Of a DNA stretch of 40,807 nucleotides, positions 24,869 through 34,245 are shown one piece after another. The DNA is from Thermodesulfobium sp. 4217-1 (GTDB taxonomy: Bacteria > Thermodesulfobiota > Thermodesulfobiia > Thermodesulfobiales > Thermodesulfobiaceae). A program made the position numbers and the translations under genes. Numbering within the stretch: the stretch's first letter is position 1; every line of letters starts with the position of its first letter. The DNA lies in contig NZ_JBAGBW010000018.1 of assembly GCF_039822205.1 (NCBI RefSeq), positions 1 through 40,807 on the forward strand, written 5' to 3'. The notes below the pieces were generated by a model. The model saw only the letters and a list, made by a program, of their open reading frames with translations. It ran no database searches and was not told the DNA's origin.

Positions 24869-25858
24869 TTGCAACCGAAAAGAACAATATGCCATTTGAA
24901 AAGATGGAGTTTGTATTTTTTGTTGTTGCTGGCTTTATTGGTAATTTTCAACTTCCCTTATGTATTATTCTATAGATTACCAAATAGTATAAATTTTCAT
25001 GTTTATAGCGGTGAATCGTCTATGACAGTATTGGATAGGCTATATAAAGCATACGATGTTAGTCCGTCTATATTGACTGATTTATACCTAAGATTAAGAA
25101 ATTTTGAACCCAAAGCTGGCAACTATAAGTTATCGGGAAGTTTTCTAGAATCTACGGATATCATTCAACAGGGATCAAAGAGCTTTATAAAAGTTACATT
25201 TCCGGAGGGACAAAGGATTCAAGATATGACGCTTACTTTGAAAGAAGATGGTTATGACGGTTATAAAGAATATGAAAATATTGCATCTAATGATTTAGGA
25301 TCATTTTCTGATAAATATCCGTTTTTAAAGGGTATTAATTCTAAAACCTTAGAAGGGTTTATGTTTCCTGACACATTTTTTATTGGGAAAAACGATCCGC
25401 CAAAAGAAATTATAGATATGCAGCTCAGCGATTTTGAAAAAAAGGTTTGGCCACTTATTAAAGACAGAAAAGATTATTACGATGTGTTAAAGCTTGCTTC
25501 TTTGGTGGAAGGAGAGGCGAAGGTAGACAAGGAAAGACCAATAATTGCTTCGGTTTTTTTGAACAGGCTAAAAATAAATATGCCGTTGGAATCTTGCGCC
25601 AGTGTTGAGTATTTTTTGCCAGTCCATAAAGACGTGCTTTCCTATGCTGATACTAGAATTGAATCTCCTTACAATACTTATCTACATTACGGTTTGCCGC
25701 CAACGCCTATCAACAGCCCATCGATAAAATCAATTGAGGCAGTTCTTCATCCCGCTAATACAAATTATCTGTACTTTGTAGCAAAAGGAGATGGAACTCA
25801 CTTTTTCTCAAGGACATATGAGGAACAACAAGCCTTTATAAAAAGTCTTGGAGGTTGA
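24869..25858 (+). CDS. mltG: Endolytic murein transglycosylase MltG
   Basis: MltG (YceG family) cleaves nascent glycan strands at the inner membrane and is thought to set their length. The 329-residue protein has a basic N-terminus, one membrane helix (LYFLLLLALLVIFNFPYVLF), a LysM-like segment, and the catalytic domain with LEGFMFPDTF, the active-site Glu in LASLVEGEAK, ERPIIASVFLNRL and YNTYLHYGLPPTPINSP. The start is uncertain: TTG 24869 has only a weak ribosome binding site, and TTG 24897 would give a shorter N-terminus. It lies between DUF1292 and a SPOR-domain gene. Confidence 0.93.
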   Translation: MQPKRTICHLKRWSLYFLLLLALLVIFNFPYVLFYRLPNSINFHVYSGESSMTVLDRLYKAYDVSPSILTDLYLRLRNFEPKAGNYKLSGSFLESTDIIQQGSKSFIKVTFPEGQRIQDMTLTLKEDGYDGYKEYENIASNDLGSFSDKYPFLKGINSKTLEGFMFPDTFFIGKNDPPKEIIDMQLSDFEKKVWPLIKDRKDYYDVLKLASLVEGEAKVDKERPIIASVFLNRLKINMPLESCASVEYFLPVHKDVLSYADTRIESPYNTYLHYGLPPTPINSPSIKSIEAVLHPANTNYLYFVAKGDGTHFFSRTYEEQQAFIKSLGG

Positions 25859-25862
25859 TATT

Positions 25863-26402
25863 TTGAAAAATAAAATGGTTTATGTTGTCATAATAATATT
25901 TTCCTGTTTATTATCTTTTTTTGGATTTTATTTACTTGGCAAAGGGTTTAATGTAATCTTTTTTAACAAGCCTCATACTCAAACGGTTGCGTCCAATGAA
26001 AATAATAATGTTGCTGTACAAGCTCCTGTACAAAATAGAGAATCAAATTCTAATATAAATTCACAACAAAAGGTTTATAATACTGAAACTAAAAGTAGCG
26101 AAGATTCTAAAGCAAGCAGTGAAGAAAACAATAAAAGTACCGTTAACGAACCTCAAACTAACAATGTAAAGAACTCAAAAAATTTGTTGTATAAAGTTAG
26201 GTTGGGGCCGTTTGACGATGAACAAGACAGTGTTGGAACAAAAAATGAACTTTTTAAGTTGGGTTATTCAAGTATTCTTTTGAAAGCCAATGGTGCTTAT
26301 TGGTTGCAACTGGCTGCTTTGAATAACAGGGAAGATGCATTAAATCTTGTTAATAATTTAAAATTAAAAGGAATTAATGCAAAAATTATTAGTGAACAAT
26401 GA
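25863..26402 (+). CDS. SPOR-domain membrane protein
   Basis: The product has 179 residues: a short basic N-terminus, one membrane helix (VYVVIIIFSCLLSFFGFYLL), a low-complexity Asn/Ser/Glu linker of about 80 residues, and a C-terminal SPOR-like domain beginning LLYKVRLGPFDDEQDS and ending KGINAKIISEQ. SPOR domains bind glycan strands stripped of stem peptides, typical of the septum. TTG 25863 is 8 bases after GGAGG; TTG 25848 would place that site inside the gene. It lies between mltG and mreB, so a wall-remodelling role is likely, but no specific homologue (FtsN, DedD) is implied. Confidence 0.82.
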   Translation: MKNKMVYVVIIIFSCLLSFFGFYLLGKGFNVIFFNKPHTQTVASNENNNVAVQAPVQNRESNSNINSQQKVYNTETKSSEDSKASSEENNKSTVNEPQTNNVKNSKNLLYKVRLGPFDDEQDSVGTKNELFKLGYSSILLKANGAYWLQLAALNNREDALNLVNNLKLKGINAKIISEQ

Positions 26403-26414
26403 GGAGGATAAAAG

Positions 26415-27428
26415 TTGTTTGGATTTATGAAATTTTCTAATGATGTTGGCATTGATTTAGGTACTGCAAATACAGTAGTTTATGTTCGCGGAAAAGGAAT
26501 AGTTACCCAGGAGCCCTCAGTAGTTGCTTATAATATCGAGAAGAAGCAGACAGTAGCTGTAGGGATGGAAGCAAAAAATATGCTTGGTAGAACTCCTTCA
26601 AATATAGTTGCTATTAGACCGCTAAAAGATGGGGTGATAGCTGATTTTGAAACTACCGAAATGATGCTCAGATATTTTATAAAAAAGGCTATTTCAACTG
26701 GTATTTTTAAGCCAAGAATCATAGTTGGGATACCTTCAGGCATTACAGGAGTCGAGAGAAGAGCAGTAATTGAAGCTTCACAAAGAGCTGGTGGCAGAGA
26801 GGCATATATAATCGAAGAGCCGATGGCTGCTGCAATTGGATCTGGTTTGCCTATTGACGAACCTAAGGGTTGCTTGATTATCGATATAGGTGGTGGAACT
26901 ACTGAAGTAGCTGTTATTTCTCTTGGCGGCATGGTTGTTGCAAAGAGTTTAAGGGTTGCAGGTGATGAACTGGACGATGTGATAATGGAATATTGTAAAA
27001 AAGAGTACAATTTACTTATCGGCGAGAGAACTGCCGAAGATGTAAAAATTAATATTGCCTCTGCCTATCCGCAGAGAGAAGAAAAAAATATGGAAGTCAG
27101 AGGAAGAGACCTAATTACTGGCTTACCAAAGAGTTTAAACTTAACTTCGATTGAAATTAGAGAGGTCATAAGCCCTATAGTAGATCAAATAACTGAAACC
27201 ATAAGGCTCACAGCAGAGCAAACTCCTCCAGAGCTTGCTTCTGATATTATGGAAAGAGGTGCTATGCTTGCTGGAGGTGGAGCTCTCCTTAAGGGATTAG
27301 ACAAATATATATCTGAAAAGCTCAAAATACCTGTTTATTTGGCAGAGGATCCACTGCTCGCAGTTGCCGAAGGTATTGGAAAGGTCTTGGAGGACATAGA
27401 TAGATTTGGTCATGTTTTTAAAAACTAA
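26415..27428 (+). CDS. mreB: Rod-shape determining protein MreB
   Basis: MreB forms membrane-bound actin-like filaments that guide lateral wall synthesis by RodA-MrdA. The 337-residue protein has the phosphate loop [55 protein letters not shown] and the adenosine motif [12 protein letters not shown]. The TTG start is 7 bases after GAGGAGG. The N-terminal MFGFMKF may help membrane contact. It overlaps mreC by 23 bases. Confidence 0.97.
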   Translation: MFGFMKFSNDVGIDLGTANTVVYVRGKGIVTQEPSVVAYNIEKKQTVAVGMEAKNMLGRTPSNIVAIRPLKDGVIADFETTEMMLRYFIKKAISTGIFKPRIIVGIPSGITGVERRAVIEASQRAGGREAYIIEEPMAAAIGSGLPIDEPKGCLIIDIGGGTTEVAVISLGGMVVAKSLRVAGDELDDVIMEYCKKEYNLLIGERTAEDVKINIASAYPQREEKNMEVRGRDLITGLPKSLNLTSIEIREVISPIVDQITETIRLTAEQTPPELASDIMERGAMLAGGGALLKGLDKYISEKLKIPVYLAEDPLLAVAEGIGKVLEDIDRFGHVFKN

Positions 27429-28212
27429 AAAAAAAATATTTTTTTTAGTTTTCTTTTTATTTATATCTTTATTTTTTTTAAATTATAAATTTAATATTTA
27501 TAACAGGGTAGGGTTCTTTGTTTTAACGCCTGTATATATATTGAGCAGTTGGGCAACTGGTTTGGAGCATTTTTCTAATAATTTGGCTAATATTGCCAAT
27601 GATAATATCAGCCTTAATAAAGAAGTTGAAGATTTGAGAAAACAAAATGAGCAGTTAAGGCTTTCGTATGCCTTACTTCTAAAAGATGCTCAAAGTTTAT
27701 CTAATGAAAAGGCCTTTCAAAATTTTCAATCTCAACACCCAAAATTTAAACTTTTGAAAGCTACTATTTTATATAGAACTGAGCCTTTTTATCAAGATCT
27801 AATTATTAATGTAGGTTATGATAATGGAATAAAAACGGGAATGCCTGTAATTTCTGACGGCTGTATCATAGGATTAATTTCTGACGTTGCTGGTACTTAT
27901 TCAAGGGTTTCATATATTGGAGACAAAACGGTAAAAATTCCTGTAAAACTGAATGGATCGAATTTATATGGAATTCTGGAGGGTACTGGTTCTGAGCAGT
28001 TACTCTTTAATGTTCCAAGTGTATTTGTAGCAATTCATCCTCTTGAAGTTTTGGTAACTGCAAGTGTCCCATCATCACTTTTGCCTCCAGATATTCCCGT
28101 TGCGAAGGTTATGGGTCTTCATGACGTTGGCAGTTTGAACACTGTTTTTACTGCTTTGCCTATAAAACAAATACAGATGGTTGATGACGTATGGGTCTAT
28201 CTTGGAAGTTGA
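27406..28212 (+). CDS. mreC: Rod-shape determining protein MreC
   Basis: MreC is a bitopic periplasmic scaffold that activates the elongation PBP. The 268-residue protein has a basic N-terminus, one membrane helix ([17 protein letters not shown]), a coiled coil ([20 protein letters not shown]) and a beta-rich domain with [17 protein letters not shown] and GLISDV, typical for MreC. The start may be TTG 27406, 12 bases after GGAGG, or ATG 27412. It overlaps mreB and mreD. Confidence 0.92.
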   Translation: MVMFLKTKKKIFFLVFFLFISLFFLNYKFNIYNRVGFFVLTPVYILSSWATGLEHFSNNLANIANDNISLNKEVEDLRKQNEQLRLSYALLLKDAQSLSNEKAFQNFQSQHPKFKLLKATILYRTEPFYQDLIINVGYDNGIKTGMPVISDGCIIGLISDVAGTYSRVSYIGDKTVKIPVKLNGSNLYGILEGTGSEQLLFNVPSVFVAIHPLEVLVTASVPSSLLPPDIPVAKVMGLHDVGSLNTVFTALPIKQIQMVDDVWVYLGS

Positions 28213-28685
28213 GTTCCATAATTTGTTTATTCTTTTATGTTGTTCAGATATTATTTTTATTTTTTGTTAATACACTTGGGTTTTCAAGTATTATACTAAC
28301 TCTTACACCTGCTATTCTTTTTGCCTTATATTATAATTTTAGTTTTTCAAAGAGCATTTTATTGCCATTGTTGTTTTTTTCGTTTTTTGATGATCTAAGA
28401 TTGGGAATCTATTTAGGCACAAATCTTATTATATTTATATTTATGTTTATATTTATAAAATTGTATCTGGAGAAAAATTTTAGATGGAGCCAAACTCTAA
28501 TTTTTATATTTTCAATGTTGAGCTATTATTTAATACTATATGTTTTTGTATCCAATATAATAAATATTTTTAATTTCTCACATCTCTTTTTAATCGTATT
28601 TGTCAATTCTTGTTTGAATTGGATCTTCTTTTTTGTTATCCAAAAATCTTACAAATATTTATTGGTGGGTCAAAATGAAAATTAG
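28191..28685 (+). CDS. mreD: Rod-shape determining protein MreD
   Basis: MreD is a small inner-membrane protein of the elongasome. The 164-residue product is almost entirely hydrophobic, with five or six membrane segments and a short polar DDLRLG loop where MreD proteins carry a similar Asp/Arg motif. Sequence conservation in the family is low; position between mreC and mrdA makes the call. ATG 28191 lies inside mreC (22-base overlap). Confidence 0.85.
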   Translation: MGLSWKLSSIICLFFYVVQILFLFFVNTLGFSSIILTLTPAILFALYYNFSFSKSILLPLLFFSFFDDLRLGIYLGTNLIIFIFMFIFIKLYLEKNFRWSQTLIFIFSMLSYYLILYVFVSNIINIFNFSHLFLIVFVNSCLNWIFFFVIQKSYKYLLVGQNEN

Positions 28686-30378
28686 GAGAAGAGAATTTTT
28701 GTCTCTTGGCTTCTTAGGATTGCTTTGGACGGTACTAAACTATAGGCTTATATCGTTGGCTATGTTTAGTGGTGATGAGTTTAAACAGGTAACAATTGAC
28801 AGTACTACAAGAATTTTCCCTGTTCCGGCTCCAAGAGGAAAAATTTTTGATAGAAAAGGATTGCCTATGGCTTATGACAATTCGGCGCATGCGATAATGT
28901 TTATAGCTAAAGATGATAACAATGCTATGGAACTAGCTGACAGCATAGGGCCAATCATTAATCAGGATACTTCCAAGATCTATGATGCTATCAAGAAAAG
29001 TGTAGGAAACCCATATCCTTATATACTTCATGAGAAATTAGACAATAAACAATATCTTAGCTTATCTGAGCTCACTTTTAGGCAAAAGGGATTTAGGCTT
29101 ATTGAGATTCCCATGAGAAATTACCCACTAAAAAATGTAGGATGCCATACCATAGGTTATGTTGGTGAAGCTTCAGAAAGAGATCTAAAAGAATTTCCCT
29201 ATCTTCATCCAAATCAGATTGTTGGCAAAACTGGTGTGGAATTAGTAAAGGATAAGGAGCTAAGAGGACAGGACGGCGCCGATATTACAATTGTAGATGC
29301 TTTTGGAAATATACAGAAGAGATTTCAGGGAACCAAGCCAATACCAGGCGAAAATATAAAAATAAATATTGATTCTGATCTTCAAGAACATGCCCAAAAA
29401 CTTTTGGCAGAGAGGCCTGGGGCTCTTGTGGCTATTGATCCGCGAAGTGGCGAAATATTGACTATTGCAAGCTCTCCAGATTTTGATCCAAACAAGATGG
29501 TTTATGGAATGTCACAAAAAGACTGGAACGACATCTTAAAAGAGGAGCATCCCTTTGTAAATAGAGCTCTCTCATCTTTCCCGCCTGGATCTACTTTTAA
29601 AATAGCAGTTAGCGTTGCTGCTCTGGAAGAGGGAGTTACTACTCCAGAAGAGATGTTTTATTGCCCTGGATATCTAAAAGTTGGAGATCACACTTTCTAT
29701 TGCTGGCTTCCAGGTGGACATGGTCATCTTCATATTGAGAAGGCTATCGCTCAATCATGTGATGTAGTATTTTATACTCTGGGTTTAAGATTGGGACCAG
29801 AAAAAATAAGATATTATGCTAACAAGTTTGGTATTAATCTGCCTAGTGGTTTGCAATTGCCTGGAGAAGAAACAGGCTTTCTGCCTACACAAGAATGGAA
29901 AGAAAAAAAATTTAATGATGTTTGGTATGATGGTGATACAGTTAATATGTCTATTGGTCAGGGGTTTGTTCGTACTACGCCATTGGATATAGCAAGGATG
30001 ATGAGCATTTTTGTGAACAAAGGAAGCTTTGCAGGATGTAAATTAATTAATGGCTCATATTCATCTTATGATGGTTTAAAGTTTAGCGAGAAAACATTTG
30101 AAGTGGTTAGAGAGGGATTGAGGAAGGCAGTTTTAGAGGGAACGGCTGAGATCTTGAATAGCGATAAGTATACCGCAATAGCAAAAACAGGTACAGCAGA
30201 AGATCCTCCCAGGAAAAAGCCTCACTCCTGGATAGTTGCAGCAGCTCCTTATGATGCTCCTGAAATTGTAGTTTGTGTTTTTTTTGAACACATTGGCGAA
30301 GGTGCTTCATTTTCTGGACCAGTAGCAAAGTCTTATTTAGATTATTATTTTTCTAATCCTGGTTTGAGGGAAAGGTGA
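28675..30378 (+). CDS. mrdA: Elongation-specific transpeptidase MrdA (PBP2)
   Basis: PBP2 crosslinks lateral-wall peptidoglycan with RodA. From ATG 28675 (567 residues, behind GGTGGG at 6 bases) the motifs are STFK (306-309), SCD (361-363) in place of SxN, as in other PBP2 proteins, and KTG (504-506). A basic N-terminus and one membrane helix precede the PAPRGKIFDRKG block. Cys330 and Cys343 flank the segment before SCD and could pair. The longer reading from 28633 lacks support. mreD overlaps its start by 11 bases and minC follows after one base. Confidence 0.94.
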   Translation: MKIRRREFLSLGFLGLLWTVLNYRLISLAMFSGDEFKQVTIDSTTRIFPVPAPRGKIFDRKGLPMAYDNSAHAIMFIAKDDNNAMELADSIGPIINQDTSKIYDAIKKSVGNPYPYILHEKLDNKQYLSLSELTFRQKGFRLIEIPMRNYPLKNVGCHTIGYVGEASERDLKEFPYLHPNQIVGKTGVELVKDKELRGQDGADITIVDAFGNIQKRFQGTKPIPGENIKINIDSDLQEHAQKLLAERPGALVAIDPRSGEILTIASSPDFDPNKMVYGMSQKDWNDILKEEHPFVNRALSSFPPGSTFKIAVSVAALEEGVTTPEEMFYCPGYLKVGDHTFYCWLPGGHGHLHIEKAIAQSCDVVFYTLGLRLGPEKIRYYANKFGINLPSGLQLPGEETGFLPTQEWKEKKFNDVWYDGDTVNMSIGQGFVRTTPLDIARMMSIFVNKGSFAGCKLINGSYSSYDGLKFSEKTFEVVREGLRKAVLEGTAEILNSDKYTAIAKTGTAEDPPRKKPHSWIVAAAPYDAPEIVVCVFFEHIGEGASFSGPVAKSYLDYYFSNPGLRER

Positions 30379-30379
30379 T

Positions 30380-31042
30380 ATGGATAAAAATAGGAGATTT
30401 CGTCTAGTAGGAAGTAAGGGAGCTCTTAGACTTGTAATAGAGCAAAGATCTTCTTTATCGGATATAATCAATTATGTAAAAATTTTTTTTGAGAGCAATA
30501 AAAGATTCTTTGAAGGCACAAAGGTGGTTTTTGAAATTCAACCTTTATGCGATCTAGAGATTTCTTTTATTGAACAGCTTAAGCTTAAATTAGCTAAGTT
30601 TGAGGAAATTGAATCATTTAAATTTGAGGACTTAGATTTAACTGATAAGGGTGTCAAAAGTGTTGAGGGTATTGATGATAGAATATGTTTTGATAAAATG
30701 CCTACTAAATATATTTATAAAAGCCTGAGATCTGGCCAAAAAGTTGATTTTAAAGGAAATGTTATAATTTTAGGTGATGTAAATCCGGGTTCAAAAATTT
30801 CTGCTGGTGGCTCTGTTATAGTGCTTGGTAGCCTAAAAGGAGTCGTCCAGGCTGGGATTTTAGATGTTTGTTCCATTGTTTTTGCTTTAGATTTTGACCC
30901 AGTTCAATTGCAAATTGGCGGTTTTTTTGAGCTGTCAACAGATGATAGTAAGGATTTGAACGATAATGTGGTTGCTTACTATAAAGATAATAAAATAAAT
31001 ATTGAGTCCTGGAAGGGACGAAAATTCTTGATAGGGGAGTGA
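30380..31042 (+). CDS. minC: Septum site-determining protein MinC
   Basis: MinC blocks FtsZ assembly away from midcell and is brought to the membrane by MinD. The 220-residue protein has an N-terminal domain that starts KGALRLVIEQRSS. The conserved C-terminal beta-helix follows, recognisable from LRSGQKVDFKGNVIILGDVNPGSKISAGGSVIVLGSLKG. The ATG is 5 bases after AAAGG and one base after the mrdA stop. Confidence 0.93.
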   Translation: MDKNRRFRLVGSKGALRLVIEQRSSLSDIINYVKIFFESNKRFFEGTKVVFEIQPLCDLEISFIEQLKLKLAKFEEIESFKFEDLDLTDKGVKSVEGIDDRICFDKMPTKYIYKSLRSGQKVDFKGNVIILGDVNPGSKISAGGSVIVLGSLKGVVQAGILDVCSIVFALDFDPVQLQIGGFFELSTDDSKDLNDNVVAYYKDNKINIESWKGRKFLIGE

Positions 31043-31046
31043 TATT

Positions 31047-31847
31047 TTGGGGAAGTGCATTGTAGTAACTTCTGGTAAGGGTGGAGTTGGCAAGACTACT
31101 ACTTCGGCAAATTTAGGTGGTGGTCTGGCAAGTCTGGGCAAATCAGTATTATTGGCTGACATAGATATTGGTTTGAGGAATCTGGATATTATCCTGGGCC
31201 TTGAAAAGAGAATTGTGTACGATGTAATGGATGTAATGGAGGGAAGATGCAAGATTCAACAGGCTATTGTAAGGGATAAAAGAATAAGTTCTTTGTATCT
31301 ACTTGCAGCTTCTCAGATTCACGACAAATCTGATCTTGCTGGGCTTATAGACAGGTTTGGTGAGATTATAAAGGGTTTGAAAAATGAATTTGATTATGTA
31401 ATCCTTGATTCGCCTGCAGGTATTGAGCAAGGATTTATGGCCGCTTCAAATTTTGCTGATGAAGCCATTGTTGTTACAACGCCTGAAGTCACTGCTGTAA
31501 GGGATGCAGATAGGGTAATAGGCTTGTTGGAAGCAAAGGGGATTAAGGATCACTATCTTGTTCTAAATAGGTATAGGTATGCAATGGTTAAGTCGGGCAA
31601 CATGCTTGATGTGGAGGATGTATTGCATATATTGGGGATTCAACTTTTAGGCATTGTTCCCGAAGATCCAGAGATTATTGCCTTTGCTAATAAAGGTGAG
31701 CTTATTGTGACCTCTGATATAACGAATGCCGGTAAAGCCTTCCAGAGAATTTCAAGGAGACTAATGGGAGAAAAGGTTGATTTTCCTTCTTTTGAAGAAA
31801 ATAATGGATTGTTAAAAAAGATTAAAGACTTTTTAAGGCTAGGTTAG
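31047..31847 (+). CDS. minD: Septum site-determining ATPase MinD
   Basis: MinD is the membrane-bound ATPase that carries MinC and is released by MinE. The 266-residue protein has the deviant Walker A KGGVGKT (11-17), DIDIGLRNLD, the Walker B-like YVILDSPAGIEQGF, and a C-terminal amphipathic helix (GLLKKIKDFLRLG) that binds membrane in the ATP state. The TTG start is 7 bases after GGGGAG. It sits between minC and minE. Confidence 0.97.
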   Translation: MGKCIVVTSGKGGVGKTTTSANLGGGLASLGKSVLLADIDIGLRNLDIILGLEKRIVYDVMDVMEGRCKIQQAIVRDKRISSLYLLAASQIHDKSDLAGLIDRFGEIIKGLKNEFDYVILDSPAGIEQGFMAASNFADEAIVVTTPEVTAVRDADRVIGLLEAKGIKDHYLVLNRYRYAMVKSGNMLDVEDVLHILGIQLLGIVPEDPEIIAFANKGELIVTSDITNAGKAFQRISRRLMGEKVDFPSFEENNGLLKKIKDFLRLG

Positions 31848-31856
31848 GAGAGTAAA

Positions 31857-32111
31857 GTGGGAATATTGGACTTTTTATTCAAAAAGGAAGACAAGAACTC
31901 AACAATTGCAAAAGAGAGACTACAGTTTGTTTTGACATTTGATAGGCTTTCTATAAACCCTGCTTTACAGGAAAAAATTAGAGAAGAGATTATACAGGTT
32001 ATTGGTAAATATATGGAAATAGATGAAGAAGCTGCAAATGTTTTTGTTGAATCAACAGAATCTGATCTTAGCCATCTTATTGTGAATATTCCACTTAAAA
32101 GAAAAAGATAG
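31857..32111 (+). CDS. minE: Cell division topological specificity factor MinE
   Basis: MinE stimulates MinD ATPase activity and drives Min pattern formation. The 84-residue protein has the N-terminal membrane-contact segment GILDFLFKK, the MinD-binding segment IAKERLQFVL, almost as in E. coli, and a C-terminal dimerisation half. GTG 31857 follows GGAG by 6 bases and the minD stop by 9. Confidence 0.95.
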   Translation: MGILDFLFKKEDKNSTIAKERLQFVLTFDRLSINPALQEKIREEIIQVIGKYMEIDEEAANVFVESTESDLSHLIVNIPLKRKR

Positions 32112-32113
32112 CA

Positions 32114-33352
32114 TTGTTCCAAAGACTAAAAAATATAATATTAATAATTGATTTAAAACTTTTTTTAATGGTTACTGTTTTAACTATATGGGGAATGGTT
32201 AACATTTTTAGTGTTACTTATTCCAATGTCTATTTAACAAATGGTAATCGATATATATTTGTAATAAAGCAATTCGCCTGGTATTTAATTTCAGTTGTTT
32301 TAATGTTAATTTCTTCATACATAGGAGAAAGACACATATTTGACAATTCAAAAAAGATATACTTTTTTGGGATTTTTGTTTTATTGTTTACTATTATTTT
32401 CGGACAGGTGGCGCTTGGGTCGAGAAGGTGGCTGTCTTTGGGCCCTTTTTCATTTCAGCCTTCGGAATTCTTAAAACTTTTGGTTGCGATCCACCTGTCA
32501 AAGATCTTTACTTCGAATAATAAAGATTATATTGTAATACTTAACTCAATACTTTATTCTGTAATTCCATTCGTAATTGTTTCTTTGCAACCAGATCTTG
32601 GTACTGCTTTGGCAATTCTATTTCTCTGGTTGGTAGGATTTGCATTTTACGGTTTCGATATGATTATTTATCTTGTTTTTGCTGCAGTAGTATTATCGTT
32701 TTTTGTGTACTTTTTTAAGTTACTCTTGATAATATTAATCCCTCTTGTTCTCTATATACTTTTTAAGGTTAAAAAAAGCAAATTATCTATCATTTTAATA
32801 TCTTCACTTATTTTAATATCTGCTATTTCTGGTCCTATAGGCTGGAATACATTGCACAATTATCAAAAAGAAAGATTATTAGCTTTTGTCAATCCATTTC
32901 AAGATCCAACTGGAACTGGTTACCATCTTATTCAGTCTCAGGCGGCAGTTGTTTCTGGCGGCTTATTTGGTAAGGGTTTTTTAAATGGTACGCATACTCA
33001 ACTTCACTTTATCCCAGAACAGCACACTGATTTTATTTTTAGTGCAGTTGTTGAGGAGTGGGGTTTAATTGGCGGCTTTTTAACGATATTATTAGAATTT
33101 TTAGTGGTATTAAGGATCCTTCAAATCGGCTTTGAGATTAAAGGATATCTGGGTTATTTTTGTGTATTATGGTCTTTTTTAATCTCTTTTCACACCTTTG
33201 TAAACGTTGGCATGGTATTAGGCGTTATGCCAGTTACTGGCATACCTCTGCCTTTTGTATCTTATGGCGGCACTTTTTTAATGACAAATTTTATTGCTTT
33301 AGGTTTAATAAGCAGTATGCATTATCATAACAAAAATTGGTCATTTAAATGA
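32114..33352 (+). CDS. rodA: Elongation peptidoglycan polymerase RodA (SEDS)
   Basis: RodA polymerises lipid II for the lateral wall with MrdA. The 412-residue protein has about ten membrane helices and the SEDS blocks GSRRWLSLGPFSFQPSEFLKL, QPDLGTAL, NPFQDPTGTGYHLIQS, IPEQHTDFIFSAVVEEWG and TGIPLPFVSYGG. It is longer than the FtsW at 11691 and is linked to mreBCD and mrdA, so RodA is the better name. The TTG start lies 2 bases after minE and lacks a clear ribosome binding site. Confidence 0.92.
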   Translation: MFQRLKNIILIIDLKLFLMVTVLTIWGMVNIFSVTYSNVYLTNGNRYIFVIKQFAWYLISVVLMLISSYIGERHIFDNSKKIYFFGIFVLLFTIIFGQVALGSRRWLSLGPFSFQPSEFLKLLVAIHLSKIFTSNNKDYIVILNSILYSVIPFVIVSLQPDLGTALAILFLWLVGFAFYGFDMIIYLVFAAVVLSFFVYFFKLLLIILIPLVLYILFKVKKSKLSIILISSLILISAISGPIGWNTLHNYQKERLLAFVNPFQDPTGTGYHLIQSQAAVVSGGLFGKGFLNGTHTQLHFIPEQHTDFIFSAVVEEWGLIGGFLTILLEFLVVLRILQIGFEIKGYLGYFCVLWSFLISFHTFVNVGMVLGVMPVTGIPLPFVSYGGTFLMTNFIALGLISSMHYHNKNWSFK

Positions 33353-34245
33353 TCCTTACTGGTTACCTTTTTATCTCACTTAGTTGTGTTTTATGGGGTC
33401 TTTTAGGGCCTGTTGCTGAGCTTCTGTACAGGTCTGGATTTAACGCAAGCGATGTGGTCTTTTTTAGGCTATTCGGAGTATTTTTAATTGGTTTTATACC
33501 ACTTTTTAGAGATATTAGGTATTTATATTCCAAAAGACTATTTTATCCCCTGCTTTTGTTTGCATTATTTACCATTATTGAATGGTTTTCTTTTTTTACT
33601 TCAGTTAAGTTAAACGGAATATTTATCTCTGTATTGCTTTTATACACTGCTCCTTTCTTTATCACTATATTTGCAAAGTATTTTTTTAAGGAAAAGCTTA
33701 CAAAGTGGCTAATATTTTGTGTTCTATTGGGATTTTTTGGCATTATACTACTTTTTATCACCAGTTATGATAGCAAGAGCATAAATCCTGGAATAACTAT
33801 GATATTTGGTCTTATTTCTGGGATTTCGTATGCAATTAATAGTATGTTTGGAAAATATTTTTCAAATTATATATTGCCACTTAAGCTCACACTTTATAGA
33901 TTTTCGACTGCAACTTTGATATATTTTCCTTTTGTAAGTTTCAATATATTTCTTAGAAAATATTCATTCCATAATATTATGGAAATATTTTATTTAATAT
34001 TTTTTCCTGGAATTATAGCTTATTTTTTGTTTTACTATGGCTTGAGCAGAGTAGAGATTTCGAAAGCAGCTGTTTTTACCTTTATTGAGCCATTAGTTGG
34101 CAGTGTTGCCGCAATTGTATTTTTTCAAGAAACTCTTGGGTATAAGCTAATAGGGGCTACCTTTATACTGTTTGGAATTTTTGGAACGCTATTAAATCCT
34201 GTTCTTGCAAGCAGAAAAATTAATTGGTTAAATGGAAAAAAATAA
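33349..34245 (+). CDS. DMT superfamily transporter, EamA type
   Basis: A 298-residue protein with about ten membrane segments arranged as two EamA repeats. The first begins LSCVLWGLLGPVAELLYRSG and the second GLISGISYAINSMFGKYFS. Each repeat ends in the typical helix pair (LLGFFGIILLF; FIEPLVGSVAAIVFFQETLG, LIGATFILFGIFGTLL). Such proteins export amino acids, nucleotides or other metabolites, and the substrate cannot be told. The ATG overlaps the rodA stop and its end overlaps the helicase gene by 14 bases, so it is co-translated with both. Confidence 0.88.
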   Translation: MILTGYLFISLSCVLWGLLGPVAELLYRSGFNASDVVFFRLFGVFLIGFIPLFRDIRYLYSKRLFYPLLLFALFTIIEWFSFFTSVKLNGIFISVLLLYTAPFFITIFAKYFFKEKLTKWLIFCVLLGFFGIILLFITSYDSKSINPGITMIFGLISGISYAINSMFGKYFSNYILPLKLTLYRFSTATLIYFPFVSFNIFLRKYSFHNIMEIFYLIFFPGIIAYFLFYYGLSRVEISKAAVFTFIEPLVGSVAAIVFFQETLGYKLIGATFILFGIFGTLLNPVLASRKINWLNGKK

